Shown piece by piece: positions 7,755-17,700 of a DNA stretch of 43,460 nucleotides. The stretch spans positions 1 to 43,460 of the forward strand of contig NZ_JAFBIZ010000013.1 in the NCBI RefSeq assembly GCF_021531995.1, in the 5' to 3' direction. Source of the DNA: Faecalicatena contorta. GTDB lineage: Bacteria > Bacillota > Clostridia > Lachnospirales > Lachnospiraceae. Both the position numbers and the translations under genes were made by a program. Numbering within the stretch: the first letter of the stretch is position 1; each line of letters starts with the position of its first letter. The notes under the pieces are model-generated. The model was not told the DNA's origin. It saw only the letters and a program-made list of their open reading frames with translations, and searched no databases.

Positions 7755-10568
7755 TTGGGAGAACAGAAATATAAGGCAAAAGAGAAGAAAGTCAACCGTA
7801 TGTCCAGAGACGGACTGGTGGAGGAAAATCTTGCAACAAAAGACAGAAAGAAAGTGACAGAGCGTGAAGCGGATTTGTCATTTAAAAAATCAGATGTGGA
7901 ACAGTCTTTTGTGGGAAAGAAAGGAGCGGCAGGAAAAAAACAGAAGAAGGCCAGTGACAAAAATGTATTAAAGAAAACGGATGAAGGCAATCCGCCGGAG
8001 GAACAGGAAGCGGCGAACAGCCCGCCGGAAAAAGAAGGGGATGGAGAGAATAGCAGCTACCATCATGGCGGCAGAAGCAGCGGTTATTCCCATGAATCGG
8101 CTATGGCGGTGCGGGAACGGAAAGCGAAGCACCGCAGCCGCTACCATAACCAGAAGCAGGTCAAACCGGGAAAATTGCAGTTTGACAAGATGGAAACGGA
8201 TGGGAGCCTGAACCGGAAAAATAAAGAAGCGGCGGAGAAAGGCGCTGCGGAACCGGAAAAGAGCAGCCAGAGACTGAGACAGGCAGAAGATAAGGCGAAA
8301 AAGTTAGCGGAGAAGCTGCAGCACGCTAAAAAACGGCAGACTCGGAAAAAGTCTGTCCAGATACAGCGTGTAAAAGATGAAGAAACACAGGTTATCAAGC
8401 ACAAGCTGTATTTTGAAGAAGCACCGGTAAATTGGAAACCGGACGCTGCGGTAAAAAAAGCCGGAGTCTGTATGAAAGATACGGCGGGCAATCTGATTCA
8501 TGGAAAAATCCGTCAGGAAGAACAGGATAACAGTGCGGTGCAGTCGGTTCATGGAGCGGAACTTGCCGGGGAAACAGTTCTTCGTAAGCACAGTAACCGG
8601 AGGTATCGGAAACAGAGGAAACAACAAAGAGAAATCAACCGTCTGGAAAGAAAAGTCTATCGGACAACTACCAGTTACCAATACCGGAAATATCTGGAGG
8701 AACACCCGGAGATGCAAAGGAAGGTACTTCAAAGGCTGTGGCAGAAACAGCGGATTAAGAGGGAATACCAGAAGGCATATCGGGCAGGAAAGATTGCAAA
8801 AGAAAGCAAAGATACCGCAATCAGGACAGTCAATGTGGCAACAAAGGTGGCAAGGAAAGCACAGGAAATTGTTACCCGAAATGTAACAGCCATCTTTTCC
8901 GCCGGTTTGTTGATGATGCTGTTATTGTTTGTTATGGCGGGATTTTCCTCTTGTTCCGCCATGTTTTCCAATGGTGTATCTACGGTGATCGCATCCAGTT
9001 ATCTGGCGGAGCCGGACGAGATTGAGAAGGCAGAGCTTTATTATACGGAGATGGAAGCGAAGCTGCAGCAGAAGATCAATCAAATGGAAGCGGAATATCC
9101 GGGAAAGGATGAGTACCGGTATAACATTGGTGCCATCGGCCATGATCCGCATACACTAATCAGCTATCTGACGGCGAAATATGGTGATTTTACCTTTGAT
9201 GAAGTGAAAGAGGAATTAGAAAGCCTGTTTGCAGCGCAGTATGGGATTACAGTAGAAGAAAAGACGGAAACCAGGACAGAAACCACTACGGTACAGGTAG
9301 GACAGTCCCTGGGAAATGTTGTTACCAGCGGTTATTGTAACTGCCCTATCTGCTGTGGCGTTTGGAGCGGCGGGCCGACTGCCAGCGGCGCAATGCCGCA
9401 GGCAAATCATACCATTGCGGTGGATGCGGCAAATCCATTTTTGCCAATGGGAACTAAAGTTGTCATGAATGGTGTGGAATATACCGTAGAGGATACCGGA
9501 AACTTTGCCAGATACGGGGTGCAGTTTGATGTTTATTATGACAACCATGCGGCTGCGTCCGCACATGGACACCAGACCTGGGAATGTTATCTGGCGGAAG
9601 GCAATGAAAATTCTGTGGAGGTTACGAGGACAGTTACGGCGAATGTGCTGAATGTGTCGGTGCAGGCGAAAACGCTGCGGAGTGTGCTTTATTCCCGGAT
9701 GGATGATGAGCAGGAGGAAATTTATGAGCTTGTGTATTCCAACAGGGGAAATCTTCAGGTATATGCGACTCCCATTGAACTGAACTGGTACGCCTATATC
9801 AGCAACTATTACGGTTATTCTGTGGACAATGCCACAGGCCGGATGGAGCTTCACAGGGGCGTGGACATTAATGTTCGGGAAGGAATGGAAGTTAAGTCTG
9901 CAATGGACGGCACAGTTGTCCGTACCGGATATGACAGCACTTTTGGAAATTATGTAGTTACGCAGGATAAGGATGGCGTTCAGATAAAATATGGCCATCT
10001 GAATCATATTACTGTGTCAGAAGGTGCGGCGGTAACAACCGATACTGTGATCGGTACTACCGGAAGTACGGGAAGTGCGACAGGCAGCCAGCTATATCTT
10101 GAACTGGTAAAGGATGGGACGTATTATAACCCGGTATTTTACATTGCAGCCGGAGAAGGCGGTTTGTATGGCGGCGGTACGGCATATGATGATGAAACGG
10201 TACGGCGGTTATTTGAGGAAGCAGAGAAATATTTGGGAATGCCTTATGTTTGGGGCGGTTCCAGTCCTGCAACTTCTTTTGACTGTTCCGGATTTGTCAG
10301 TTATGTATTTACCAATTCCGGTGTCTGCAACATGGGAAGGCTGACCGCACAGGGAATTTATAATATTTGTACACCTGTTTCACCGGAAGAAGCAAGACCG
10401 GGAGATATTATCTTTTTTACCGGTACCTATGATGCGGGCGAACCAGTGACGCATGTAGGGATTTATGCCGGTGACGGGCAGATGATCCATTGCGGTGATC
10501 CGATCCAGTATACATCCATCAATTCCTCATACTGGCAATCCCATTTTTATGGATTCGGCAGACCATGA
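7755..10568 (+). CDS. Cell-wall hydrolase with 3D, M23-like and NlpC/P60 domains (CD1108-type)
   Basis: This 937-aa protein probably locally opens peptidoglycan for the mating channel, the role of VirB1-like proteins. The first ~375 residues are very basic and charged and probably cytoplasmic. One membrane helix follows at about 379-402. Outside are three domains. A 3D-type domain (about 520-620) has T-S-G-Y-C-N-C-P, A-V-D and D-V-Y-Y-D-N. An M23-like domain (about 695-790) has H-R-G-V-D and Y-G-H-L. A C-terminal NlpC/P60 domain (about 815-937) has catalytic D-C-S-G-F and T-H-V-G-I-Y. In the M23 domain the usual H-L-H-F-E reads Q-L-Y-L-E, so both last-motif His residues are lost and it is probably not catalytic. 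The start is a TTG, 8 bases after AGAGGTG. Confidence 0.88.
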   Translation: MGEQKYKAKEKKVNRMSRDGLVEENLATKDRKKVTEREADLSFKKSDVEQSFVGKKGAAGKKQKKASDKNVLKKTDEGNPPEEQEAANSPPEKEGDGENSSYHHGGRSSGYSHESAMAVRERKAKHRSRYHNQKQVKPGKLQFDKMETDGSLNRKNKEAAEKGAAEPEKSSQRLRQAEDKAKKLAEKLQHAKKRQTRKKSVQIQRVKDEETQVIKHKLYFEEAPVNWKPDAAVKKAGVCMKDTAGNLIHGKIRQEEQDNSAVQSVHGAELAGETVLRKHSNRRYRKQRKQQREINRLERKVYRTTTSYQYRKYLEEHPEMQRKVLQRLWQKQRIKREYQKAYRAGKIAKESKDTAIRTVNVATKVARKAQEIVTRNVTAIFSAGLLMMLLLFVMAGFSSCSAMFSNGVSTVIASSYLAEPDEIEKAELYYTEMEAKLQQKINQMEAEYPGKDEYRYNIGAIGHDPHTLISYLTAKYGDFTFDEVKEELESLFAAQYGITVEEKTETRTETTTVQVGQSLGNVVTSGYCNCPICCGVWSGGPTASGAMPQANHTIAVDAANPFLPMGTKVVMNGVEYTVEDTGNFARYGVQFDVYYDNHAAASAHGHQTWECYLAEGNENSVEVTRTVTANVLNVSVQAKTLRSVLYSRMDDEQEEIYELVYSNRGNLQVYATPIELNWYAYISNYYGYSVDNATGRMELHRGVDINVREGMEVKSAMDGTVVRTGYDSTFGNYVVTQDKDGVQIKYGHLNHITVSEGAAVTTDTVIGTTGSTGSATGSQLYLELVKDGTYYNPVFYIAAGEGGLYGGGTAYDDETVRRLFEEAEKYLGMPYVWGGSSPATSFDCSGFVSYVFTNSGVCNMGRLTAQGIYNICTPVSPEEARPGDIIFFTGTYDAGEPVTHVGIYAGDGQMIHCGDPIQYTSINSSYWQSHFYGFGRP

Positions 10569-10591
10569 TCATGCAGATAAGGAGGAAACTA

Positions 10592-10840
10592 TTGAACATA
10601 GAACGAATTAAAGCAGAACTTTCCAAAACCTACGCAAAAATTGAGCGGCTGCAGAACCGGGCAAGGGAATTGGAGGAACAGAAAAAGCAGGCTGAGGATA
10701 TGGAATATCTGAAAATCATCCGGAAAAATGGAATTTCAGCCGAGGAACTTCAGTTGCTCATTGATATAAGCAATGAGGAACAGAAACAGATTTTAGAAAC
10801 CAGAGAAAAGGAGCAGACAGGAAATGAAGAAAATTCATAA
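10592..10840 (+). CDS. DUF4315 family protein
   Basis: This short coiled-coil protein is 82 aa from a TTG at 10592, which lies 6 bases after GGAGG. An ATG at 10565 in frame lies upstream of that ribosome site and is less likely. The start N-I-E-R-I-K-A-E-L, then A-K-I-E-R-L-Q-N-R-A-R-E-L-E-E-Q and the I-S-A-E-E-L-Q-L-L-I end, match DUF4315. These proteins occur next to DUF4366 proteins in Clostridiales conjugative elements. The function is not known. Its end overlaps the start of the next gene by 17 bases. Confidence 0.8.
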   Translation: MNIERIKAELSKTYAKIERLQNRARELEEQKKQAEDMEYLKIIRKNGISAEELQLLIDISNEEQKQILETREKEQTGNEENS

Positions 10841-12326
10841 AAGAGTAGCTGCGTTGCTATTCGCTGTTGCCATGACGGGATTGCCGGTGGGAACAGCTTT
10901 TTTTAACCCTTCCGGGGGCATGACAGTGTTGGCAGAAGCAGCGGAGGATGCGGCAGAAGCACAGCATGAGAGTGTGGCGGCAGAGGAAATACTTGCAGAA
11001 GTACAGGCAGAGAGTGCGGCGGCAGAGGAAGCACCCACAGAGGCACAGCCAGAGCAACCGGAGGTACAGATTACCATAAATACACCGGAGGGGTGGCAGT
11101 CTGATAAGGCAAAGGTTGGTATCCGGGCAGAGGATGTAAGGAATACCGGAAATTTTTCAGTTGCAAAGGCAGAAGCCAGGATTTCCGAAAATGGTGGATG
11201 GTCGGATGTGACACAGAGTATGGAAGTTGAGGTAACTGGTAATTGCAGCGTGTATGTGAGGATCACAGACCAGAACGGAAAGACTTACGAGCATAACCGT
11301 TATGTGGAATGTTTTGATAAGACAAAACCGACACTGAGTGCGGCTGCAAAAGACGGTGTACTGATTATCCAGGGAGCTGATGAAGGTTCCGGCGTGGCTG
11401 CTATTTATGTAAATGGCAATGAGTTTACAGAACTTACTAATAATACTTTAAATGTGCGGTTGCAGAAAGCGGATACGGCATATCAGTATTTTACCCTCCA
11501 GGTCAGAGATAAGGCCGGGAATATGTCAGAGAATTACAAAGTGGTAAATCCTTATTATGAAAATCCGGAAGCGGTAAAGGATACTTCCGACGGGACAGGA
11601 AATACACAGCAGGATAATTCTCTGCCAACGGATGCTACGCCTACAAAACCTACCAATGCCATAGCTACGGTCACAGATTATCAGACAACGGGCGGCACTT
11701 CCACAGAAACGGAACAACAGGAAAATGCCGGTTCCGGAGAAGATACCGGAAGGGTGCAGGGAGATGTTTCCTACAGTCCGGGAAATGAGGGCGGCAAAGA
11801 GTTTTATACGATTACAACCAAAAGCGATAAGGTATTTTATCTGATCGTGGATAAGGATAAAACAGAGGAAAATGTGTATCTGCTGACAGAGGTTGGAGAA
11901 AACGATCTTTTAAACTTTACAGACAGTAATACGGTTACTCTGCCGCAAAATAACGCTGTTCTGGAGTCTGCCCTGCCTTTAGAGCCGGTGGAGAAACAGG
12001 AAGAAACCGAACCGGAGCCTACGGAGCAGAAAGAAACGGAGGATAAGGATGATAAAGCAGAAAAAACGGAGTCCGGGAATAATTCCGGCACATTGATTTT
12101 GATGGCGATTGTCCTGATCGCAGTAGGCGGTGGCTATTATTATCTGAAATTCATCAAAGGAAAGAACGATACGTTTGATTCTGATTATGATGAGGACGAG
12201 GATGAAGATGAGTTTGAGGAAGAAACGGTCAATGAAGATGAAGCAGAGGGGGAAACTCCGGAAAACAGTGAAATAGTAAGCGGAGATGACGATGAGGAAT
12301 ATCCGGAGGATGAGGACTATATGTAA
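10824..12326 (+). CDS. DUF4366 / CD1107-type membrane-anchored surface protein
   Basis: This 500-aa exported protein has a signal peptide (K-K-I-H-K-R then a hydrophobic core, cleavage near A-E-A-A) and an Ala/Glu-rich low-complexity linker (about 35-75). An Ig-like portion follows, with D-K-T-K-P-T-L-S-A and D-E-G-S-G-V-A-A-I-Y-V-N-G typical of bacterial surface Ig folds. A DUF4366-type domain is near 320-385 (Y-T-I-T-T-K-S-D-K-V-F-Y-L-I-V-D). One membrane helix (about 425-442) ends in a very acidic cytoplasmic tail. Its position after DUF4315 is conserved in related elements. A role in mating-pair contact or channel assembly is inferred from location only. Confidence 0.82.
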   Translation: MKKIHKRVAALLFAVAMTGLPVGTAFFNPSGGMTVLAEAAEDAAEAQHESVAAEEILAEVQAESAAAEEAPTEAQPEQPEVQITINTPEGWQSDKAKVGIRAEDVRNTGNFSVAKAEARISENGGWSDVTQSMEVEVTGNCSVYVRITDQNGKTYEHNRYVECFDKTKPTLSAAAKDGVLIIQGADEGSGVAAIYVNGNEFTELTNNTLNVRLQKADTAYQYFTLQVRDKAGNMSENYKVVNPYYENPEAVKDTSDGTGNTQQDNSLPTDATPTKPTNAIATVTDYQTTGGTSTETEQQENAGSGEDTGRVQGDVSYSPGNEGGKEFYTITTKSDKVFYLIVDKDKTEENVYLLTEVGENDLLNFTDSNTVTLPQNNAVLESALPLEPVEKQEETEPEPTEQKETEDKDDKAEKTESGNNSGTLILMAIVLIAVGGGYYYLKFIKGKNDTFDSDYDEDEDEDEFEEETVNEDEAEGETPENSEIVSGDDDEEYPEDEDYM

Positions 12327-12481
12327 AAACAGACGGAGGCGGTGCTGTGGCACCACCTTCCGTAAAGAAGCAGAGAATAAGAGTGTTTCTTTCCAATAAG
12401 GTTATAAAACCATCAGGCAATCAGGAAATAAAATGTCCCGGTTGCCTTTTAACTTACAGCGACAGGGGCAGAAAGGAGAGC

Positions 12482-12601
12482 ATGAAAATTGAAAAGAAGA
12501 TACCAGAGGCGGCAGTGGATTTTCACAGGAACGTAGCTGTTTTTCTTTGCAGAAATAAAACAGTGAAAAGAGAACCAAAAGAAAAGAGGTGTAATAGTTG
12601 A
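12482..12601 (+). CDS. Possible small gene before topoisomerase III
   Basis: GGAG at 12475-12478 is followed by an ATG only 3 bases on (39-codon frame, ending inside the topoisomerase start) and by a TTG at 12489, ten bases on, in another frame (15 codons). The region around these starts closely resembles the PcfB start region at 605-630 (AGAAAGGAG, then ATG, then AAAATTG). I cannot decide which frame is used. The product is unrecognised. The rest of the 12327-12597 gap shows only an imperfect hairpin near 12334-12363 without a T-run. Confidence 0.3.
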   Translation: MKIEKKIPEAAVDFHRNVAVFLCRNKTVKREPKEKRCNS

Positions 12602-14691
12602 AATTAGTCATAACGGAGAAACCGAGTGTGGCAAAAAGTATTGCGGAGGTACTTCACGCTACAGAGCAAAAGAACGGGTATCTGCAGGGGAATGGTTACA
12701 TAGTGTCCTGGTGTGTGGGGCATTTGGTGGAATTGGCAAGCGCAGATACATATCGGGAAGAATGGAAAAAATGGGCATATGAATTGCTGCCGATCATCCC
12801 GGATACCTGGCAGTACCGGGTAAAAGAAAATACCAGAGATCAGTATGAGGTGCTTTACCATTTGCTGCACGATTCCCAGGTTTCAGAAATTATCTGTGCG
12901 ACAGATGCGGGACGGGAAGGAGAATTGATTTTCCGGTTGGTCTATGAGCAGGCTGGATGCCAGAAACCTTTTAAGCGGTTATGGATTTCTTCCATGGAGG
13001 AAAAAGCCATAGAAGATGGATTTCTCCATCTGCGGGATGGCAGCGATTATGATGCCCTGTATCAGTCAGCGGTCTGCAGAAGCGTGGCAGACTGGCTGGT
13101 GGGTATCAATGCCACCCGTTTGTTTACTGTGCTGTACCATCACAAGCTGACAGTGGGCAGAGTGCAGACACCTACCCTTGCCATGTTGGTGGAGAGGGAG
13201 AAGAATATCGCAGATTTTAAGAAAGAGCGGTATTTTATGGCGCATATCATGTGCGATGGGATGGATGCGATTACCGGGCGGATTGATGATAAGAACCAGG
13301 CGGAGCAGATTGCCGGAGCCTGCCAGGGAGGGCAGGCCCTTGTTGTATCAGTAAACAGTGAGGAAAAGACTGTCACCCCACCGAAACTTTATGATCTGAC
13401 TACGCTGCAGAGGGAAGCAAACCGGCTGTTTGGATTTACCGCACAGCAGACGCTTGATTATACGCAGAGTCTCTATGAGAAAAAGTTAGTAACTTATCCC
13501 CGGACGGACAGCCAGTTTTTGACAGAGGATATGGGACAGACGGCCATAGATGTGATGGAAGCGGTAAAAACCGTCATTTCTTCTATGAAGGGAATTTCCC
13601 ATGATCCGGATGTGGGACGGATATTGGACAGTAAAAAGGTTTCTGACCACCATGCCATTATCCCTACTATGGAGATCGCAAAAGCAGATTTCGATAAAAT
13701 TCCGGGAGGGGAGATGCAGATATTATCTTTGGTAGCGGTGCGGCTTTTTTGTGCCACCGGTATGAAACACGTGTATGAGACAGTAAAGGCAGAATTTTCC
13801 TGCAATGATGTTATTTTCACAGCGTCAGGAAAAAGCATCCGGCAAAACGGATGGAAAACGGTTGAAGAACTGTTCCTGAAATCGTGCAAAGAGGGGAAAA
13901 GAGCGGAAAAAGAGGAGAAACCATTACCGCAGTTGAAAGAAGGAATGACGTTTTCCGGCGTAGAAACAAAGGTAAGTGAACACTTCACAGCGCCTCCGAA
14001 GCATTTTACAGAAGATTCCCTTCTGGCGGCAATGGAACGTGCCGGAAATGAGGAAATGAGTGACGAGGTAGAACGGAAAGGTTTGGGCACACCGGCTACC
14101 AGGGCGGCAATCATTGAAAAGCTGGTGGAAAAGGGATTTATTGAACGCAGAAACCGGCAGATGATACCTACGGATAATGGCGTGAAGCTGATTACAGTGC
14201 TGCCGGAAGTTGTCAAATCTCCCAAATTGACAGCAGAATGGGAAAATGATCTGACGCTGATCGCAAAAGGAGAAAAATCAGCGGACGCCATTCTTTCAGG
14301 AATTGAAAGAATGGTTGTTGATCTGGTGCATACTTACCATGAGGTAGATGAAGCCAGTCAGGGGATGTTTTCCAGTGACAGGAAGGCAGTCGGAAAATGC
14401 CCGAAATGTGGCGGTAGCGTTTATGAGAGCAAAAGCAATTTTTATTGTGAGAACAGAGATTGCGACTTTGCTCTTTTTAAGAATAACAAATATTTTGCGT
14501 CCATGCGAAAAGAGCTGACAAAAACGATTGCCCAGGCTCTTTTAAGAGACGGAAAAGCAAGGGTATCCGGTTTGTATTCACAGAAAAAGGACAGTACCTT
14601 TTCCGCAATTATTCATATGGACGCTTCTGGCAAATATCCGCAGTTTTCAATGGAATTTGAACGTAAGCCGCAGCGTGGATTGCGTTCATGA
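12598..14691 (+). CDS. topB: DNA topoisomerase III (type IA)
   Basis: This 697-aa type IA topoisomerase has the TOPRIM domain at the N-terminus (V-I-T-E-K-P-S-V-A-K, then A-T-D-A-G-R-E-G-E-L-I-F-R) and the active-site Tyr at residue 300 in V-T-Y-P-R-T-D-S. G-L-G-T-P-A-T-R-A marks the later core domain. A C-terminal zinc-finger-like part has C-P-K-C-G-G and a second Cys pair. Such enzymes are standard in Tn1549-type elements and relax or decatenate the transferred molecule. It starts with TTG, 9 bases after AGAGG. The end overlaps a longer reading of the next frame, but the next gene's own start is 73 bases downstream. Confidence 0.93.
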   Translation: MKLVITEKPSVAKSIAEVLHATEQKNGYLQGNGYIVSWCVGHLVELASADTYREEWKKWAYELLPIIPDTWQYRVKENTRDQYEVLYHLLHDSQVSEIICATDAGREGELIFRLVYEQAGCQKPFKRLWISSMEEKAIEDGFLHLRDGSDYDALYQSAVCRSVADWLVGINATRLFTVLYHHKLTVGRVQTPTLAMLVEREKNIADFKKERYFMAHIMCDGMDAITGRIDDKNQAEQIAGACQGGQALVVSVNSEEKTVTPPKLYDLTTLQREANRLFGFTAQQTLDYTQSLYEKKLVTYPRTDSQFLTEDMGQTAIDVMEAVKTVISSMKGISHDPDVGRILDSKKVSDHHAIIPTMEIAKADFDKIPGGEMQILSLVAVRLFCATGMKHVYETVKAEFSCNDVIFTASGKSIRQNGWKTVEELFLKSCKEGKRAEKEEKPLPQLKEGMTFSGVETKVSEHFTAPPKHFTEDSLLAAMERAGNEEMSDEVERKGLGTPATRAAIIEKLVEKGFIERRNRQMIPTDNGVKLITVLPEVVKSPKLTAEWENDLTLIAKGEKSADAILSGIERMVVDLVHTYHEVDEASQGMFSSDRKAVGKCPKCGGSVYESKSNFYCENRDCDFALFKNNKYFASMRKELTKTIAQALLRDGKARVSGLYSQKKDSTFSAIIHMDASGKYPQFSMEFERKPQRGLRS

Positions 14692-14764
14692 GGAAGCATC
14701 GAAGCGGATTCCGAATGTCCGTTTTAAAAAAATCAAATCACAGATAAAGAAAGAGGTAGCGAAC

Positions 14765-17700
14765 ATGAAAAGAAAAGCGAAATTCAGACAGTTCCTTTCA
14801 GGAATGATGGCAATACTTACAATTCTTTCCACTATTTTATCTCCGGTAATGGCGTATGCTGCAGAACCGGATGTAAAGGCGAAAGAATACCCTCTTTATG
14901 AGGAAGTCAAAGAGATGCTGGACGAAGAAGAAGTTGTAACGGCAAAAGATATAGAGCTGGAAGCCGGTGTGAAATTTGATATGGAATGTGACTTTACCGG
15001 ATTGGAGATTTTGGATAACAGTAAAGTCAAGGTTATATTCCATGAAGCGAAAAATGTGGCGGGGAAAGATTTTTCCACCGATCATGCTGACACTTATAAG
15101 GCAGTCTATTATGTGGAACCGGTAAGCGGGCATCCCGCCTATCAGATTACCAGAAATATCGTGGTAAAAGAGATTGCGGCGCAGTCATCGTCCGAACCGG
15201 CAGGAGAGACAGCTACGGAGGGCGGGGGAAATGCCGCTTCGGAAGATGAGTCTTCTGACGATGGGGAATCAGACCAACAGGAGGTATGGGCAGAGGAACC
15301 GGCACAGTCAGAAAGTGTGACGGATGAAGCAATTTTTGAGATCGAGACAGCGGAGACAGAAGCTGCAACAGAAATGGAAACAGTGGAGCCGGAGCCTACA
15401 ACAGAAACAGAAGCTGTAACGGAGGAAACTGGAGAAGCAGAGTCAGAAAGTACCGGGACAGAAAATGAGACGGAAAAAACAACGGAAGTGCTGACAGAAA
15501 CGGATTTGGATGCGGCACTGGAGGCAGCGGAGACAGAAAATACCGTAGATGAGGAAAGCGGCCTTACGCTTGGCGATGTCATGCTGCAGGCGGTGGAACA
15601 GGATGTTGATCTTCTGGAGTTGGAAGAAGGGGAATCGGTTACGTTTACCGCAGAGTCTCCAATGCTGTTTTCTGCAAGGGCAGCGCAGAGTGTGGATGTT
15701 ACCAGAGGAAGCGCTTATTATTATGCGGATTATGGGCTTGGCTCTTATGTGACCTATCCGTATACGGTGAAATTCGGAAGTGTGACAGCTACCGCCTATT
15801 GTGTGCAGCCATCAAAAGCGGGGCCTGGGGATGGAAATTATACCATTACGAAGCTCGGAGATAGCAAGACACTGGCGAAGGTCTGCTATTATGGAACAAA
15901 GGCATCTGGAGACGAGGGATTTTTTGCAGAGAAATATCCGGATTTTTCTACCGGAAAACGGTTTATTATTACACACATAGCAGCATCCTACGCAAATGGA
16001 AGCAGTGATGCTTTTTCAGGAACAAACAGTACAGGACAGTCCCTTGCAATGGAATTATACAACTATTGTGTGAGCCAGCCGGAAATCCCGGATGTGGCAA
16101 TGTCTTTTTCCGATGCGGATGTTACCGCCTATATTGATGGGAACAGCCAGAGGACAAAAGAGATTACGTTTAAAGCTGACACATTGCAGACCATTACCAT
16201 GAAACTTCCGGATGGTGTGAAATTCCATAACATAACAACCGGAAAAACCAGTAAAGCAGGGGCGGATGTGGAAGTAGCAGGAGGTACAAAGTTCTATCTT
16301 TCCGCACCATTGACACAGACCGCTGATGTAGCCGGTTCCTGGTCAGTAACGATGAAGGGAAGTATAACAAAAGATTATTCCGCCTATAAAATTACAACCG
16401 GAAGTGACACACAGGACTTAGCCCTTGTATTCGGGGAAGGCGTGACCGATGAGAAATATGTGGATTTCTCTGTGAAATGGGTACAACAGGCAAAAGTGGA
16501 AATTGTAAAGAAGGACGCACAGACGAACCAGACACTGGCGGGTTCCGTTTACGGGCTTTACAGTGACGCAGCTTGCAAAAACCTGATCGTGGAAATGCCT
16601 GCCACAGATAAAAACGGTGCGTCCAGTGTTACGATTATGAAAACGCAGGATACGGTTTACTTAAAGGAAATTACCGCACCGAAAGGATATGTGTTGAATA
16701 CAGCTTCCTATGGTGTGCAACTGGTTGTAAGCGGGAGCGCAAAACAGACGGTAACGGATAAGGAGCAGCTTGGAAATCTGACGATTTACAAAGAGGGCGA
16801 AGTGTTTACCGGTGCGGTATCCAATGAAAATGGCACAGTGTTCCAGTATGAGAAACGCAGACAGAAAGGTGCTATTTATAATGTTTATGCTGCAGAGGAT
16901 ATTACAACGCCATATGGAACGGTTGTTTATCAGGCAGGGGCATTGGTCGCAGAAAATCTGGTAACAGGGAATGAGGGTTCTGTTACTTTAACGAACCTGC
17001 ATCTTGGAAGTTATAATGTGACAGAAGTTCAGGCACCACAGAATTTCTATAATGCAAAAGAAACAAAGAAAGTAACCATTACTTATGCCGGACAGACGGC
17101 GGAAGCAGCGTTTTCCGACACTACTTTTGTAAATGACCGTCAGAAAACGGAGGTTGCGGTTGTAAAGAAAGATAAAGATACCGCTAATGGATTGCCGGGA
17201 GGTATTTTCGGACTGTATGCCGCAGAGGATATGGTAAATGTGGACGGTACGGCTGTGGTAAAAAAAGATGCCCTGATCGAGAAAGTAACCACTGGAAATG
17301 AGGGAACAGCGAAGTTTACCGCTGATCTGCCGGTTGGCTTCTCTTATTATGTAAAAGAAGTTCAGGCACCGGACAATTATGTGAGAAATGCGGAAGATGT
17401 TTATTCTTTTGATTTTTCCTATACCAATGATGAGGAAGCAAAGGTTACATTTTCCCACACTTTTCTCAATGAAAGAGTGAACGCAGCCATTACATTGTAT
17501 AAAAAGGATGCGGAAACGGATACCAATCAGCCGCAGGGGGATGCGTCTTTAGAAAATGCGGTTTATGGTGTGTATGCCCGTAATGATATTGTGCATCCGG
17601 ATGGAAAGACAGGCGTTCTTTATAAAGCCGGCACACAGGTTGGAACTTTAACCACAGATAAGGATGGAAAAGCCAGAATCGAAAACTTGTACCTGGGCGA

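Noticed and set aside
9216-10007. A 263-codon minus-strand frame opposite the wall hydrolase
   Set aside because: It is opposite conserved 3D and M23 domains, has no recognisable domain, and shows His/Ile/Arg-rich shadow composition.
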